NCBI GenBank assembly: GCA_002327255.1
Contig: DCUM01000066.1
Span: 1 to 20,655, forward strand
DNA: 20,655 bases
Direction: 5' to 3'
Source: a bacterium UBA2214
GTDB taxonomy: Bacteria > Zhuqueibacterota > Zhuqueibacteria > Residuimicrobiales > Residuimicrobiaceae
In this document: in pieces, positions 7,011-14,992 of the stretch
Position numbering within the stretch: the stretch's first letter is position 1
Layout: every line of letters starts with the position of its first letter
Position numbers and translations under genes: made by a program
Notes under the pieces: model-generated
What the model was told of the DNA's origin: nothing
What the model saw: only the letters and a program-made list of their open reading frames with translations
The model's database searches: none

Positions 7011-7985
7011 TCAAGTGGTCAACTGAATCCGCAAACTGTCGCGAAATACGCCCTGGGCGCCAAAACTCTCCTTGAAATGCGCCAGCCCCCAGTTGGGATC
7101 TTCATGGACGGTAAAAATCCCGAAATCGAGAAAGCGGAAGCCCTCCTGGATCGCCCAATCGATGATATCATGGAAGAGGGCATTGACGCCGCGATATTGC
7201 TGATACGCATCGTCATGGCTGATGTAAAAGGCGAGCACCACGCGTGGATTGCAAATGAACAGGACCACGCCCGCCACCATAATTTCACCGTGATAGGCGG
7301 CGAACAGTTTGACGCGATCCGGGAAAATCTCCCTGACGTGCAGCAGTTCTTCCAGCGTATGGGTGGGCGAGACGTTATGGCGCAGGCGCAGATTGTTCCT
7401 GAGAATGGCGTAAAAGTCCGCATACGCCTCGGACTCGCGCACCACGGTGCCCATCTTCCAGGCCCGCCGCACAGCGCGCCGCGAGCTTTCACTGAAGGTG
7501 TAAAGGATGTGATCGCGGTGATAATCCAGCGGGATGACGCTGGAAATTTCCCGCTTGCGATAGATGAATCCATTTTGCACCAGCGCAAAATCGATGTAAT
7601 TGCTGGGGCGGTTCAGATAGACCTGGGGGGGCGGCGTCACATCGATGGCAGCGAAACCCTGCTCCCGGCCATGGGCAATGAGCGCGCGCACCAGAGCGAA
7701 ACTCTCGCTGATGCCCAGGGTATCGCGCACCACCAGTCCGCCGTAGGAGGCGCCGCGATGCGAAATCAGGATGCGCTGGTCGCCGTCCTGGAAATCGACC
7801 GCCGGCAGCAGCGCCACTCTCCTGCCGCCGTCATAAAAACTGAGCGAATGGTCGACAAATCGTCCCGGCGGGTGATAGCCGAGAAACCGGCGCGTCTGAA
7901 AGAGCGTGCCATTATTGGCCGACCAGACAAATTCATCCCATGCGGTCTGGTCTTTTTCTGTAAAACGAATGATATCGATGCTCAC
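7011..7985 (-). CDS. FemAB/GNAT-fold acyltransferase-like protein
   Basis: A 324-residue protein of the FemAB-related GNAT superfamily. The N-terminal half has the typical WDEFVWSANNGTLFQTRRFL opening and a GASYGGLVV strand. The C-terminal half has YTFSESSRRAVRRAWKMG (about 166-183), the strands KLFAAYHGEIMVAGVVLF and VVLAFYISHDD, then the GVNALFHDIIDWAIQEGF helix and FLDFG. This matches the duplicated GNAT arrangement found in proteins of capsule, exopolysaccharide and peptidoglycan-modification loci, where they transfer aminoacyl or acyl groups. No transmembrane segment is visible. The start is GTG with AGAGGA about 7 nt upstream; the gene follows argF by 20 nt and precedes two GT-B genes by 13 nt. 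The actual donor and acceptor are unknown. Confidence 0.75.
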   Translation of the reverse strand: MSIDIIRFTEKDQTAWDEFVWSANNGTLFQTRRFLGYHPPGRFVDHSLSFYDGGRRVALLPAVDFQDGDQRILISHRGASYGGLVVRDTLGISESFALVRALIAHGREQGFAAIDVTPPPQVYLNRPSNYIDFALVQNGFIYRKREISSVIPLDYHRDHILYTFSESSRRAVRRAWKMGTVVRESEAYADFYAILRNNLRLRHNVSPTHTLEELLHVREIFPDRVKLFAAYHGEIMVAGVVLFICNPRVVLAFYISHDDAYQQYRGVNALFHDIIDWAIQEGFRFLDFGIFTVHEDPNWGLAHFKESFGAQGVFRDSLRIQLTT

Positions 7986-8005
7986 GGCTGCTTCCTCTGC
8001 TCAGG

Positions 8006-8917
8006 CTAGGCCATCAACTTCACCAGAATCGCCTTTTGAATATGCATTCGGTTCTCCGCTTCGTCAAAGACCACCGAATGGGGGCCATCCATGACGGCAT
8101 CGGTCACTTCATCGCCGCGATGTGCCGGCAGGCAGTGCATGAAGATATGGTCTTTGGCCGCGTGAGAAACCAGTTCATCATTCACCTGAAAGGGCTGGAA
8201 AATCTTGCGGCGCATCTCGGTTTCCGATTCCTGCCCCATGCTGGCCCAGGTATCGGTATAGATCACATCCGCGCCGGTCACGGCGTCAACCGGATCTTCG
8301 CTCCATGAAATCCGGCTCACCCCTTTGCTGCGGGCGGACTGGAGGATTTCGGCATTGGGTTCATAGCCTTTGGGCGTGGCGATGCGCAAATCCAGCGGCA
8401 GGATTCCGGCGACGTTGATGAAGGAATTGACGATGTTGTTGCCATCGCCGACGTAGGCGAGTTTGATGCCCTCATAGTGCCCTTTGTGTTCGATGATGGT
8501 CAGGAGATCGCCGAGAATTTGACAGGGGTGGAGGAGATCGGAGAGACCGTTGATGACGGGAATCCGCGCCGCTGCCGCCAGTCCGGTCACGAGATGATGG
8601 CCGAAGACGCGCGCCATGATGCCCTGGGAGAAGCGTTCGAGAACGCGGGCGACATCGGGAACCGATTCGCGGGTGCCGAGGCCGATCTCCTGGGGTCCGA
8701 GATAGACGGCGTGTCCACCCAACTGATACATGCCGACTTCAAAGGAGACCCGGGTGCGATTGGAGGGCTTTTGAAAGATCATGGCAAGGACCTGCCCCTT
8801 GAGGAGATGGTGTTCGATGCCCTTTTTGGTCTTCTCCTTGAGCTCGCGGGCGAGTTCAAAGGTTTGCAGGATTTCCTCCTTGCTGAAATCGGTTTCGGCG
8901 AGAAAGTCGCGTTTCAC
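8006..8917 (-). CDS. argF: ornithine carbamoyltransferase
   Basis: A 303-residue cytoplasmic enzyme converting ornithine and carbamoyl phosphate to citrulline in arginine synthesis. The carbamoyl-phosphate loop is SNRTR (52-56; STRTR in many relatives), followed by VSFEVGMYQLGG. HPCQILGDLLTI is the shared transcarbamoylase motif, DTWASMGQE holds the SMG loop that marks ornithine specificity, and HCLPAHRGDEV near the C-terminus is diagnostic for OTCase. Length is typical. The GTG start has an ideal AAGGAGG 5 nt upstream. It follows hslU by 16 nt; no other arg gene is in the window, so its place in this operon is positional rather than functional. Anabolic (argF) versus catabolic (arcB) use cannot be proven, but no arc genes are nearby. 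Confidence 0.93.
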   Translation of the reverse strand: MKRDFLAETDFSKEEILQTFELARELKEKTKKGIEHHLLKGQVLAMIFQKPSNRTRVSFEVGMYQLGGHAVYLGPQEIGLGTRESVPDVARVLERFSQGIMARVFGHHLVTGLAAAARIPVINGLSDLLHPCQILGDLLTIIEHKGHYEGIKLAYVGDGNNIVNSFINVAGILPLDLRIATPKGYEPNAEILQSARSKGVSRISWSEDPVDAVTGADVIYTDTWASMGQESETEMRRKIFQPFQVNDELVSHAAKDHIFMHCLPAHRGDEVTDAVMDGPHSVVFDEAENRMHIQKAILVKLMA

Positions 8918-8933
8918 AAAATCCTCCTTGTCT

Positions 8934-10280
8934 TTACAATACGTACCGGCTCAAATCTTCGTCGGCAACAATTTCCTTTAATATATCCTGAACCATCTTT
9001 TTATCGACGCGAATTTTTTTCACGGCCGGATCGGGCAATTTAAAGAGATACTCTTCCAGCAGGAGCGTCATGATGGTATGCAAGCGGCGGGCGCCGATAT
9101 TTTCAGAGCGCTCATTCACTTCGGAGGCGATGCGGGCGATTTCGGTGATGGCGCCCTTTGTAAAAAGGAGGACGACATCCTCGGTGGCCAGCAGGGCGGT
9201 GTACTGTTTGATCAGCGCATTTTGCGGTTCCACGAGAATGCGTTCAAAGTCCCTGGCGGTGAGGCTGTGCAATTCGACGCGGATCGGGAAACGGCCCTGC
9301 AGTTCCGGGATCAAATCCGATGGCCGCGACACATGAAAGGCGCCCGAGGCGATGAAGAGGACATGATCGGTGCGCACCATGCCGTATTTGGTGATGACAT
9401 TGGTGCCTTCGATGACCGGCAGCAGATCGCGCTGTACGCCTTCGCGGGAGACATCGGGTCCCATGCCATCGCTCTCCCCGGCGATCTTGTCGATCTCATC
9501 GAGGAAAACGATGCCCGTCTCTTCGACGCGGTAGATGGCGTCACGCACCACATCGTCCATGTCGATGAGTTTTTGAATCTCCTCCTGCGTTTGCAGGAGG
9601 ATGGCTTCGGCGATGGTCATCTTGCGTCGTTTGGTCTTTTTCGGCAACATGGGGCCGAATAAATCCTGGATGTTGAGGCCCATCTCTTCGATGCCGATGG
9701 GCGAGATGACCTGCATCAACGGGGAGAACTCGCTGGCCACTTCCATCTCGATGAGCCGGTCGTCGAGGTGGCCCTGCAAGAGTTCGTGGCGCAGTCTCTC
9801 GCGTGAAATGCGCGGCTTGCGCCTTGCAGAGGTCCGCGGCGCGGCCTCTACGAGGGTCGTGCCTTCCGGGGGTGTCAACAGGAGTTCGAGCATTCTCTCG
9901 ATGGCCAGTTCACGGGCGCGTTCCTGCACGGCTTCGGTGCGTTCGCTGCGCACCATATTGACGGCCAGGTCGACGAGATCGCGAATGATGGATTCCACGT
10001 CGCGTCCGACATAACCGACCTCGGTGAACTTGGAGGCTTCCACTTTGATGAAGGGTGCGCCGCCGAGGCGGGCGAGACGGCGTGCCAGCTCGGTCTTGCC
10101 AACGCCTGTCGGCCCGATGAGGATGATGTTGTTGGGCATGATCTCTTCGCGCAATTCGGCACTGATCGACTGCCGTCGCCAGCGGTTGCGCAGCGCGATG
10201 GCGACCGCCCGTTTGGCTTCGTCCTGACCGATGATATATTTATCCAGTTCGCTGACAATCTGTTGCGGCGTCATGTTCAT
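8934..10280 (-). CDS. hslU: ATP-dependent protease ATPase subunit HslU
   Basis: A 448-residue AAA+ unfoldase that feeds substrates to the HslV peptidase. It has the ClpX/HslU N-terminal motif ELDKYIIGQDEAKRAVAIAL (11-30), Walker A GPTGVGKT (56-63), the pore loop GYVGR (89-93), an intermediate domain at roughly 110-240 and Walker B VFLDEID (258-264). GAFHVSRPSDLIPELQGRFP follows, and the C-terminal tail EDLSRYVL is what inserts into HslV to activate it. Length matches E. coli HslU (443). It begins 4 nt after the hslV stop, the usual gene pair, so the two are cotranscribed. Nothing is missing from the catalytic set. Confidence 0.97.
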   Translation of the reverse strand: MNMTPQQIVSELDKYIIGQDEAKRAVAIALRNRWRRQSISAELREEIMPNNIILIGPTGVGKTELARRLARLGGAPFIKVEASKFTEVGYVGRDVESIIRDLVDLAVNMVRSERTEAVQERARELAIERMLELLLTPPEGTTLVEAAPRTSARRKPRISRERLRHELLQGHLDDRLIEMEVASEFSPLMQVISPIGIEEMGLNIQDLFGPMLPKKTKRRKMTIAEAILLQTQEEIQKLIDMDDVVRDAIYRVEETGIVFLDEIDKIAGESDGMGPDVSREGVQRDLLPVIEGTNVITKYGMVRTDHVLFIASGAFHVSRPSDLIPELQGRFPIRVELHSLTARDFERILVEPQNALIKQYTALLATEDVVLLFTKGAITEIARIASEVNERSENIGARRLHTIMTLLLEEYLFKLPDPAVKKIRVDKKMVQDILKEIVADEDLSRYVL

Positions 10281-10284
10281 GGTT

Positions 10285-10830
10285 TTATTCCAGCGTCTCG
10301 ATGCTCAGTTTGCTGTTGGTAAAGATGCAGATATTGGCGGCGATTTCCATCGACTCCTTGACGATCTCCACGGCGGAAAGATTCGTGTGTTTGATGAGGG
10401 CACGGGCGGCAGCCAGGGCGAAGGGCCCGCCGGTGCCGATGGCGATGACCGGGTCGTCGGGTTCAATGAGATCGCCGGTACCGCTGAGCAGAAATATTTT
10501 TTCTTTATTGAGGACCACCAGCTGGGCGTCGAGACGGCGCAGATAACGGTCCATGCGCCAGTCTTTGGCCAGTTCGACCGCCGCGCGGGCCAGATTGCCG
10601 TTGAATTCTTCCAGCTTGGCCTCAAAACGGTCAAAGAGGGTGAAGGCATCTGCAGCACCGCCGGCGAATCCCGCCAGCACCTGGTCATGATAGAGCTTGC
10701 GCACCTTGCGCGCCTTTGTTTTCAGCACCATGTCGCCATAGGTGACCTGGCCGTCGCCCGCCAGCACCGCGGTGCCGCGGTGGCGCAGGCCCAGAATGGT
10801 GGTTGAATGGATCGCTTCATGATAGGACAT
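10285..10830 (-). CDS. hslV: ATP-dependent protease peptidase subunit HslV
   Basis: A 181-residue proteasome-beta-like peptidase. The active-site threonine is Thr10 in HSTTIL; AGDGQVTYGD follows, with Asp26 and Lys42 matching the catalytic Asp17 and Lys33 of the E. coli enzyme. GFAGGAADAFTLFDRFE is the family hallmark. The frame is open to 10977, but conserved sequence begins only at the chosen ATG 10830, which has GGAAA about 9 nt upstream. The start leaves a 9-residue propeptide before Thr10, longer than the single Met of E. coli, and it must be removed autocatalytically for activity. It is followed after 4 nt by hslU and preceded by a 175-nt non-coding gap after rpoN, where I could not identify a good promoter. 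Confidence 0.95.
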   Translation of the reverse strand: MSYHEAIHSTTILGLRHRGTAVLAGDGQVTYGDMVLKTKARKVRKLYHDQVLAGFAGGAADAFTLFDRFEAKLEEFNGNLARAAVELAKDWRMDRYLRRLDAQLVVLNKEKIFLLSGTGDLIEPDDPVIAIGTGGPFALAAARALIKHTNLSAVEIVKESMEIAANICIFTNSKLSIETLE

Positions 10831-11005
10831 AGAATAGTTTCCAGATAACTGTATCGCTTGAATAATTCGTGAAAAGGCGCCCGGTTGCTGTGAATCTGAT
10901 CCCGCAGGGACGCGGAGAAAAGCCATGAACACGACGGCTCTCTCTCCTGCTCTGTGCCGCGGCGCTACACCCTCCACGGAGCGAGGATGCGGTGCGGCAG
11001 CGTCC
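10831..11005 (-). other. 175-nt rpoN-hslV intergenic region
   Basis: There is no gene here; an in-frame upstream extension of hslV into it shows no conserved sequence. At its right end, overlapping the rpoN stop, GAGGATGC (10983-10990) and GCGTCCTC (11000-11007) form an 8-bp imperfect stem with a 9-nt loop and no following T-run. I found no sigma70 hexamer pair with acceptable spacing, nor a CIRCE element. It may hold an hslVU promoter of a type I cannot recognise. Confidence 0.4.
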
Positions 11006-12418
11006 TCAGATCTTGCGCCGCAGCCGCGACACCGGGATCATCATCTGCTCGCGGTATTTGGCCACCGTGCGCCGCGCCACACTAAAACCCTTCTTTTTCA
11101 GCATCTCGGCGATCTTTTGGTCATTATAGGGTTTCTTGGGGGGCTCCTCTTGAATGATCTCCTTGATGAGGCTTTTGATGATCTTGTTGGAGACGTCTTC
11201 CCCTTCATCACTGCGAATCTTTTCACTGAAAAAGTATTTGAGCTCGAACAGGCCCCATTCTGTCTGCACATATTTGCCGTTGGTGACGCGGCTGACCGTT
11301 GAGATATCCATGCCGATTTCGTCGGCAATATCCTTGAGGATCAACGGTCTGAGTTTTTCAGGTCCGTGTTCGAAAAACTCGATCTGTTTATCGACAATGG
11401 TCTCCATGACGCGCAGAATGGTGGCGCGTCGCTGATGAATGGAATTGATCAGCCAGCGCGCCGACTCGAGCCGGTTTTTGATATAATCCCGGGTCTCCTT
11501 GGTGGTATGCTTGCGATCCAGCATCATCTTGCGGTACTCGTTATTGATGCGGAGCTGCGGGACGTTCCAGTCGTGCATATATATCTTGAATTCACCATCC
11601 TCCTCGCGAACCTCGAGATCGGGGATGATATAATTGTCCACAAAAGAGGCATAACCCTCACCCGGCTTGGGATTGAGTTTGGTGATGTGCGCAATGGTCT
11701 GTTTTACCGTTTCGAGATCGATTCCCAGATCCTTGGCCAGTTTTTCAAAGCGCTTGTTGCTGAAATCTTCATAATGATCCCGGATGATATCGATGGCCAG
11801 CCGGTTATGCGGCCGTTCTTCCATGAGTTGCACCAGCAGACATTCCTGGAGATCGCGGGCGCCGATTCCGACCGGATCGAAGCGCTGAATGACGCCGAGT
11901 ACGCGTTCGACCACTTCCGGGTCTTCCTGAATACTCTCGGAGATATCTTCCACCGTGGTGCCCAGATATCCGACACTGTTGATGTTCCATATGATATATT
12001 CGGCAATCACTTCTTCATCCGGTGTCAGATCGGCCAGATGCATCTGCGTGATGAGATGATCGGTGAGGTTCTCATGATAGACTTCGGGGCGTTCATAGGT
12101 ATCGACATTTTTTTCCCGCGGCATGCGCACTTCGAAGCTTTCTTCATCGTTCAAAATCTCTTCCCAATCGATCTCCTCTTTGGGTTCGTCGACGGGCTTT
12201 TCTTCCTCCGCCACTTCTTCGCGTTCCTGGGTCGGTTCCTGGTTTTCCTCCTGAAGCAGTTCATCTTCCATCTCCAGTTCAAGCAGCGGATTGGTTTCCA
12301 ATTCCAGACGGATGCGCTGCTCCAGACTCAACACCGGCAGCTGCAGCAACGATGAGAGTAAAACCTGTTGTGGAGACTGCTTCAGTTGCATCACCAGTTT
12401 TTGCGAAATTTGTACCAT
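11006..12418 (-). CDS. rpoN: RNA polymerase sigma-54 factor
   Basis: A 470-residue alternative sigma factor that directs RNA polymerase to -24/-12 promoters and needs an AAA+ activator. Region I is the Gln/Leu-rich N-terminus (LVMQLKQSPQQVLLSSLLQL, about 8-27). Region II is a long acidic linker at about 48-110. The core-binding domain follows, including QRFDPVGIGARDLQECLL. The helix-turn-helix is around ADEIGMDISTVSRVTNGKYV, and the diagnostic RpoN box is ARRTVAKYRE (448-457). The start is ATG with TGGAG about 10 nt upstream, 18 nt after lptB. The lptB-rpoN order is conserved in many Gram-negatives. No hpf or ptsN follows, unlike in Enterobacteria. Confidence 0.97.
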   Translation of the reverse strand: MVQISQKLVMQLKQSPQQVLLSSLLQLPVLSLEQRIRLELETNPLLELEMEDELLQEENQEPTQEREEVAEEEKPVDEPKEEIDWEEILNDEESFEVRMPREKNVDTYERPEVYHENLTDHLITQMHLADLTPDEEVIAEYIIWNINSVGYLGTTVEDISESIQEDPEVVERVLGVIQRFDPVGIGARDLQECLLVQLMEERPHNRLAIDIIRDHYEDFSNKRFEKLAKDLGIDLETVKQTIAHITKLNPKPGEGYASFVDNYIIPDLEVREEDGEFKIYMHDWNVPQLRINNEYRKMMLDRKHTTKETRDYIKNRLESARWLINSIHQRRATILRVMETIVDKQIEFFEHGPEKLRPLILKDIADEIGMDISTVSRVTNGKYVQTEWGLFELKYFFSEKIRSDEGEDVSNKIIKSLIKEIIQEEPPKKPYNDQKIAEMLKKKGFSVARRTVAKYREQMMIPVSRLRRKI

Positions 12419-12436
12419 CTTGTTTTGCTCCAGAAC

Positions 12437-13174
12437 CTAACGATCCAATTTGAACTTGTCGCCAAAATATAATTTACGGGCCTCTTCGTCATTGGCCAAA
12501 TACTCCGCCGAACCCGATTTCAGAACACGCCCGTCAAACAACAGATAAGCCCGGTCGGTGATGGAAAGCGTTTCATGCACATTATGATCCGTGATGAGGA
12601 CGCCGATGTTGCGTTTCTTGAGATCGGCCACAATATGCTGAATATCCTCCACCGCGATGGGATCCACACCCGCGAAAGGCTCATCCAGCAGGATGAAGCT
12701 GGGATTGGTCACCAGGGCACGGCAGATTTCAAGGCGGCGCCGCTCGCCTCCGGAAAGCATGTAGGCTTTGCTCCTGGCCACCCGCGTGATCCCCAAATCC
12801 TCCAGCAGCGCCTCACAGCGCGCTTTGCGCTCCTCTTTGGTCAGCGGCAAGGTCTCCAGGATAGCCAGGATATTGTCCTCGACGCTGAGACGCCGGAACG
12901 CAGAAGCCTCCTGCGGCAGATAGCCGATGCCGAGACGCGCCCGCTTGTACATCGGTAAAGTGGTGATGTCCTGATTATCCAGGGTGATGTGTCCGGCATT
13001 GGGATGAATCATGCCGACGATCATATAAAACGTCGTGGTCTTGCCGGCACCATTGGGACCCAACAAGCCAACGGTCTCGCCGCGTTGAATGGAGATGCTG
13101 ACCTGATTGACGACCGTGCGCTTGCCGTAAATCTTGACCAGGTTATGACAGCTGAGTACCGGTTGTTCCGCCAT
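12437..13174 (-). CDS. lptB: LPS export ABC transporter ATP-binding protein LptB
   Basis: A 245-residue cytoplasmic ATPase that, as a dimer under LptFG, powers LPS extraction from the inner membrane. It shows Walker A GPNGAGKT (39-46), Q-loop LPQEAS (Gln88), signature LSGGERRR (140-147), Walker B FILLDEP (160-166) and the switch histidine in TDHN (His197). AGVDPIAVEDIQHIV after the D-loop and NVHETLSITDRAYLL are characteristic of LptB rather than other ABC ATPases. Length matches E. coli LptB (241). It lies 18 nt after the ostA-like gene and 18 nt before rpoN. The LptFG membrane subunits are not in the window. Confidence 0.97.
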   Translation of the reverse strand: MAEQPVLSCHNLVKIYGKRTVVNQVSISIQRGETVGLLGPNGAGKTTTFYMIVGMIHPNAGHITLDNQDITTLPMYKRARLGIGYLPQEASAFRRLSVEDNILAILETLPLTKEERKARCEALLEDLGITRVARSKAYMLSGGERRRLEICRALVTNPSFILLDEPFAGVDPIAVEDIQHIVADLKKRNIGVLITDHNVHETLSITDRAYLLFDGRVLKSGSAEYLANDEEARKLYFGDKFKLDR

Positions 13175-13192
13175 CGCAAGGAGGTTCCTTCT

Positions 13193-14359
13193 TCATTGCT
13201 GTTGGGGTGCCGCCGCTCCACGCTGGAATTGCGCCAGGAGCTCGTTCAGTTCCGTGACCAGCGCGCTTTGCTGCCGGCGCGGATAAAAGATGCCATTGGA
13301 GGTCGCCGGGGTGCTCGTGACCGTGACGCGTTGCACTTTGCCATCGCGAAAACCCATGCCGATTTCATCGCCAAGCAACTTGTTGATCCCCAAATATTTC
13401 TTTTCATCAAAAAAATGATAATAACTGGTCGCTCTGCCCTTGACATAAACCGAATCGACCTGATTGTCCCGGACGCCCACGTAGAGCTCTTCGCCGCTGA
13501 GAAAATCGTGCATCATCTCCGCGCTCAGCAGCGTATCGACGCGGGTCATGACCATGGCCTGACCGCGTATCTGCATGCCCGTCAGGGTGCGATCCTTGAG
13601 AAGAAGATCGATTTCCACGCCGCGCATGCGATCCTGATCGCGCTGCGCCCGCGGCTGCAGCGCCAGGGTGATCTTTTCCTGCGTCCGCAAATAGCTCAGC
13701 AATCCGCATTGTGCGGACATCGTCCCCTGCACCAGGGTCACGCTGTCCCTTGCCTGAATACGCTTGCCATCATCGAACATCTCCATGATGCGGCTGCGGA
13801 TGACCAGGCTGTCGTGCGCCGAGGTATCCTGGCGGACGAAAACGGGTTGACCCTGAACGTCCGCGTATCCCGCACTGCGCTTATATTCGATGAGGCGGCC
13901 GCGCAATGTCACCCATTCATCGCGGTCCTGCAGAACCGCATGCCCTGCGGCCACGGCGCGGTCCTGCACTTCGTAATAGTGCAACGATTCGGCATCGAGC
14001 GTGCGCACGAGATCGATGAGCCGGGCATGACCGCGTGCGACCTGCTCCCGCCGCTGCTCGTAATGATAAATTTCATCGGCCAGCAGCTGCCGCGGTGGCG
14101 TGATGATCCGCACCGCACCGCTGAAGTGGACATAGGCCTCATCGACAAATTGGCGGGCCTGGTGGCAATACATGTGACTGGAATCCTGTTGAAACACCAC
14201 ATTGCCGGTCAGTTCACGCACCATGCGGCCTTCGTGGAGAAATCCGCGCGCGGAATCGGCATGCACCAGCACCAGGCGTCCACCGGTCTGTGCCCGCAGC
14301 GAAGGGCAGACAATATAAAGAACTAAAGCCACGATGGCAAGGACAATTTTCTTTTTCAT
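13193..14359 (-). CDS. OstA/LptA-like periplasmic LPS-transport protein, enlarged
   Basis: A 388-residue exported protein with an N-terminal signal peptide (MKKK, hydrophobic VLAIVALVLYIV, cleavage near LRAQ). The mature part is a series of short beta-strand units of the LptA/OstA type, for example ELTGNVVFQQDSSHMYCHQA, AGHAVLQDRDEWVTLRGRLI and ARDSVTLVQGTMSAQCG. These should stack into the beta-jellyroll that passes LPS across the periplasm. It is about twice the length of E. coli LptA (185), so it carries more repeats or an extra domain. The location between lptC and lptB supports the role. The start is ATG 14359 or an in-frame GTG at 14368; the ATG puts the lysines at the N-terminus. The symbol lptA is withheld because of the length and divergence. 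Confidence 0.8.
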   Translation of the reverse strand: MKKKIVLAIVALVLYIVCPSLRAQTGGRLVLVHADSARGFLHEGRMVRELTGNVVFQQDSSHMYCHQARQFVDEAYVHFSGAVRIITPPRQLLADEIYHYEQRREQVARGHARLIDLVRTLDAESLHYYEVQDRAVAAGHAVLQDRDEWVTLRGRLIEYKRSAGYADVQGQPVFVRQDTSAHDSLVIRSRIMEMFDDGKRIQARDSVTLVQGTMSAQCGLLSYLRTQEKITLALQPRAQRDQDRMRGVEIDLLLKDRTLTGMQIRGQAMVMTRVDTLLSAEMMHDFLSGEELYVGVRDNQVDSVYVKGRATSYYHFFDEKKYLGINKLLGDEIGMGFRDGKVQRVTVTSTPATSNGIFYPRRQQSALVTELNELLAQFQRGAAAPQQQ

Positions 14360-14380
14360 CAGGCGCACCAGAGAATACGG

Positions 14381-14992
14381 TCAAGGCTGCGGCGCCGCGG
14401 CGCTGCTGTCATCCGATGCGGGACGTCTGCGCAGCTGCTCCGGCGAGAGGTTGACACCGGCATGGGCGGTGCCACGCGGTTTTTTGATCTCCCATTGCTT
14501 CATTTGTGTGTCCGATTCAAATCCGGTGCCATACAAGGTGTCCCCCTGAACGGTGATGAGGGTGACATCGACATCGGAGTAGATCTTTGCGCTCGCCTGG
14601 CGGTATCCGAGCCGTTCCGTCAAGACCGTCACGCCCGTATCCGAGGTGACCACCACGTTCCCCATGGCGGTGATATCATTGGTCGCTTCGAACAATTCGC
14701 CTCTTTCAGCCGTCACCCGGGAGCGCTGGCGGCCGTAGAGATCATAAAAATCGACGGCGACGCCTTCATCAAAAAAGGCGCGTTTCTGATTGCTGTAACG
14801 GGCCATATGGCCGTATTGTACTACCGCTTCGAGGCGGCCGTTTTTGGTGGCGGTGACTTTGGAATTCCATCCTTCCTGATCGGGTATCTCCTTGTGCGCC
14901 TCGGTGAGGCTATCCGGCGCGGTTTTTTCACTCCGGCAAGCGGAGAGGATCAGCACCGTGAGGATAAAAAAGTGTATCCATGACCGGCTCAT
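14381..14992 (-). CDS. lptC: LPS export protein LptC, predicted lipoprotein
   Basis: A 203-residue LptC-like protein that passes LPS from LptBFG to the periplasmic bridge. The N-terminus MSRSWIHFFILTVLILSAC is a lipoprotein signal with lipobox LSAC (Cys19), and the +2 residue is Arg. The mature part contains the LptC-type jellyroll signatures GRLEAVVQYGHMARYSNQKR, FYDLYGRQRSRVTAERGELF and AMGNVVVTSDTGVTVLTERL. ATG 14992 overlaps the preceding acyltransferase stop (ATGA). The longer frame to 15055 was rejected because it puts 21 non-conserved residues before the signal sequence. E. coli LptC has a membrane anchor instead of a lipobox, so this is a variant anchoring. Neighbours on both sides are LPS genes. 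Confidence 0.88.
   Translation of the reverse strand: MSRSWIHFFILTVLILSACRSEKTAPDSLTEAHKEIPDQEGWNSKVTATKNGRLEAVVQYGHMARYSNQKRAFFDEGVAVDFYDLYGRQRSRVTAERGELFEATNDITAMGNVVVTSDTGVTVLTERLGYRQASAKIYSDVDVTLITVQGDTLYGTGFESDTQMKQWEIKKPRGTAHAGVNLSPEQLRRRPASDDSSAAAPQP

Noticed and set aside
10831..10977. 49-residue N-terminal extension of HslV
   Set aside because: No conserved sequence occurs before MSYHEAIHS; HslV must expose Thr10 after a short propeptide.
10983..11007. Hairpin at the rpoN stop as a terminator
   Set aside because: The stem is imperfect on the transcribed strand (one C-A mismatch) and no T-run follows.
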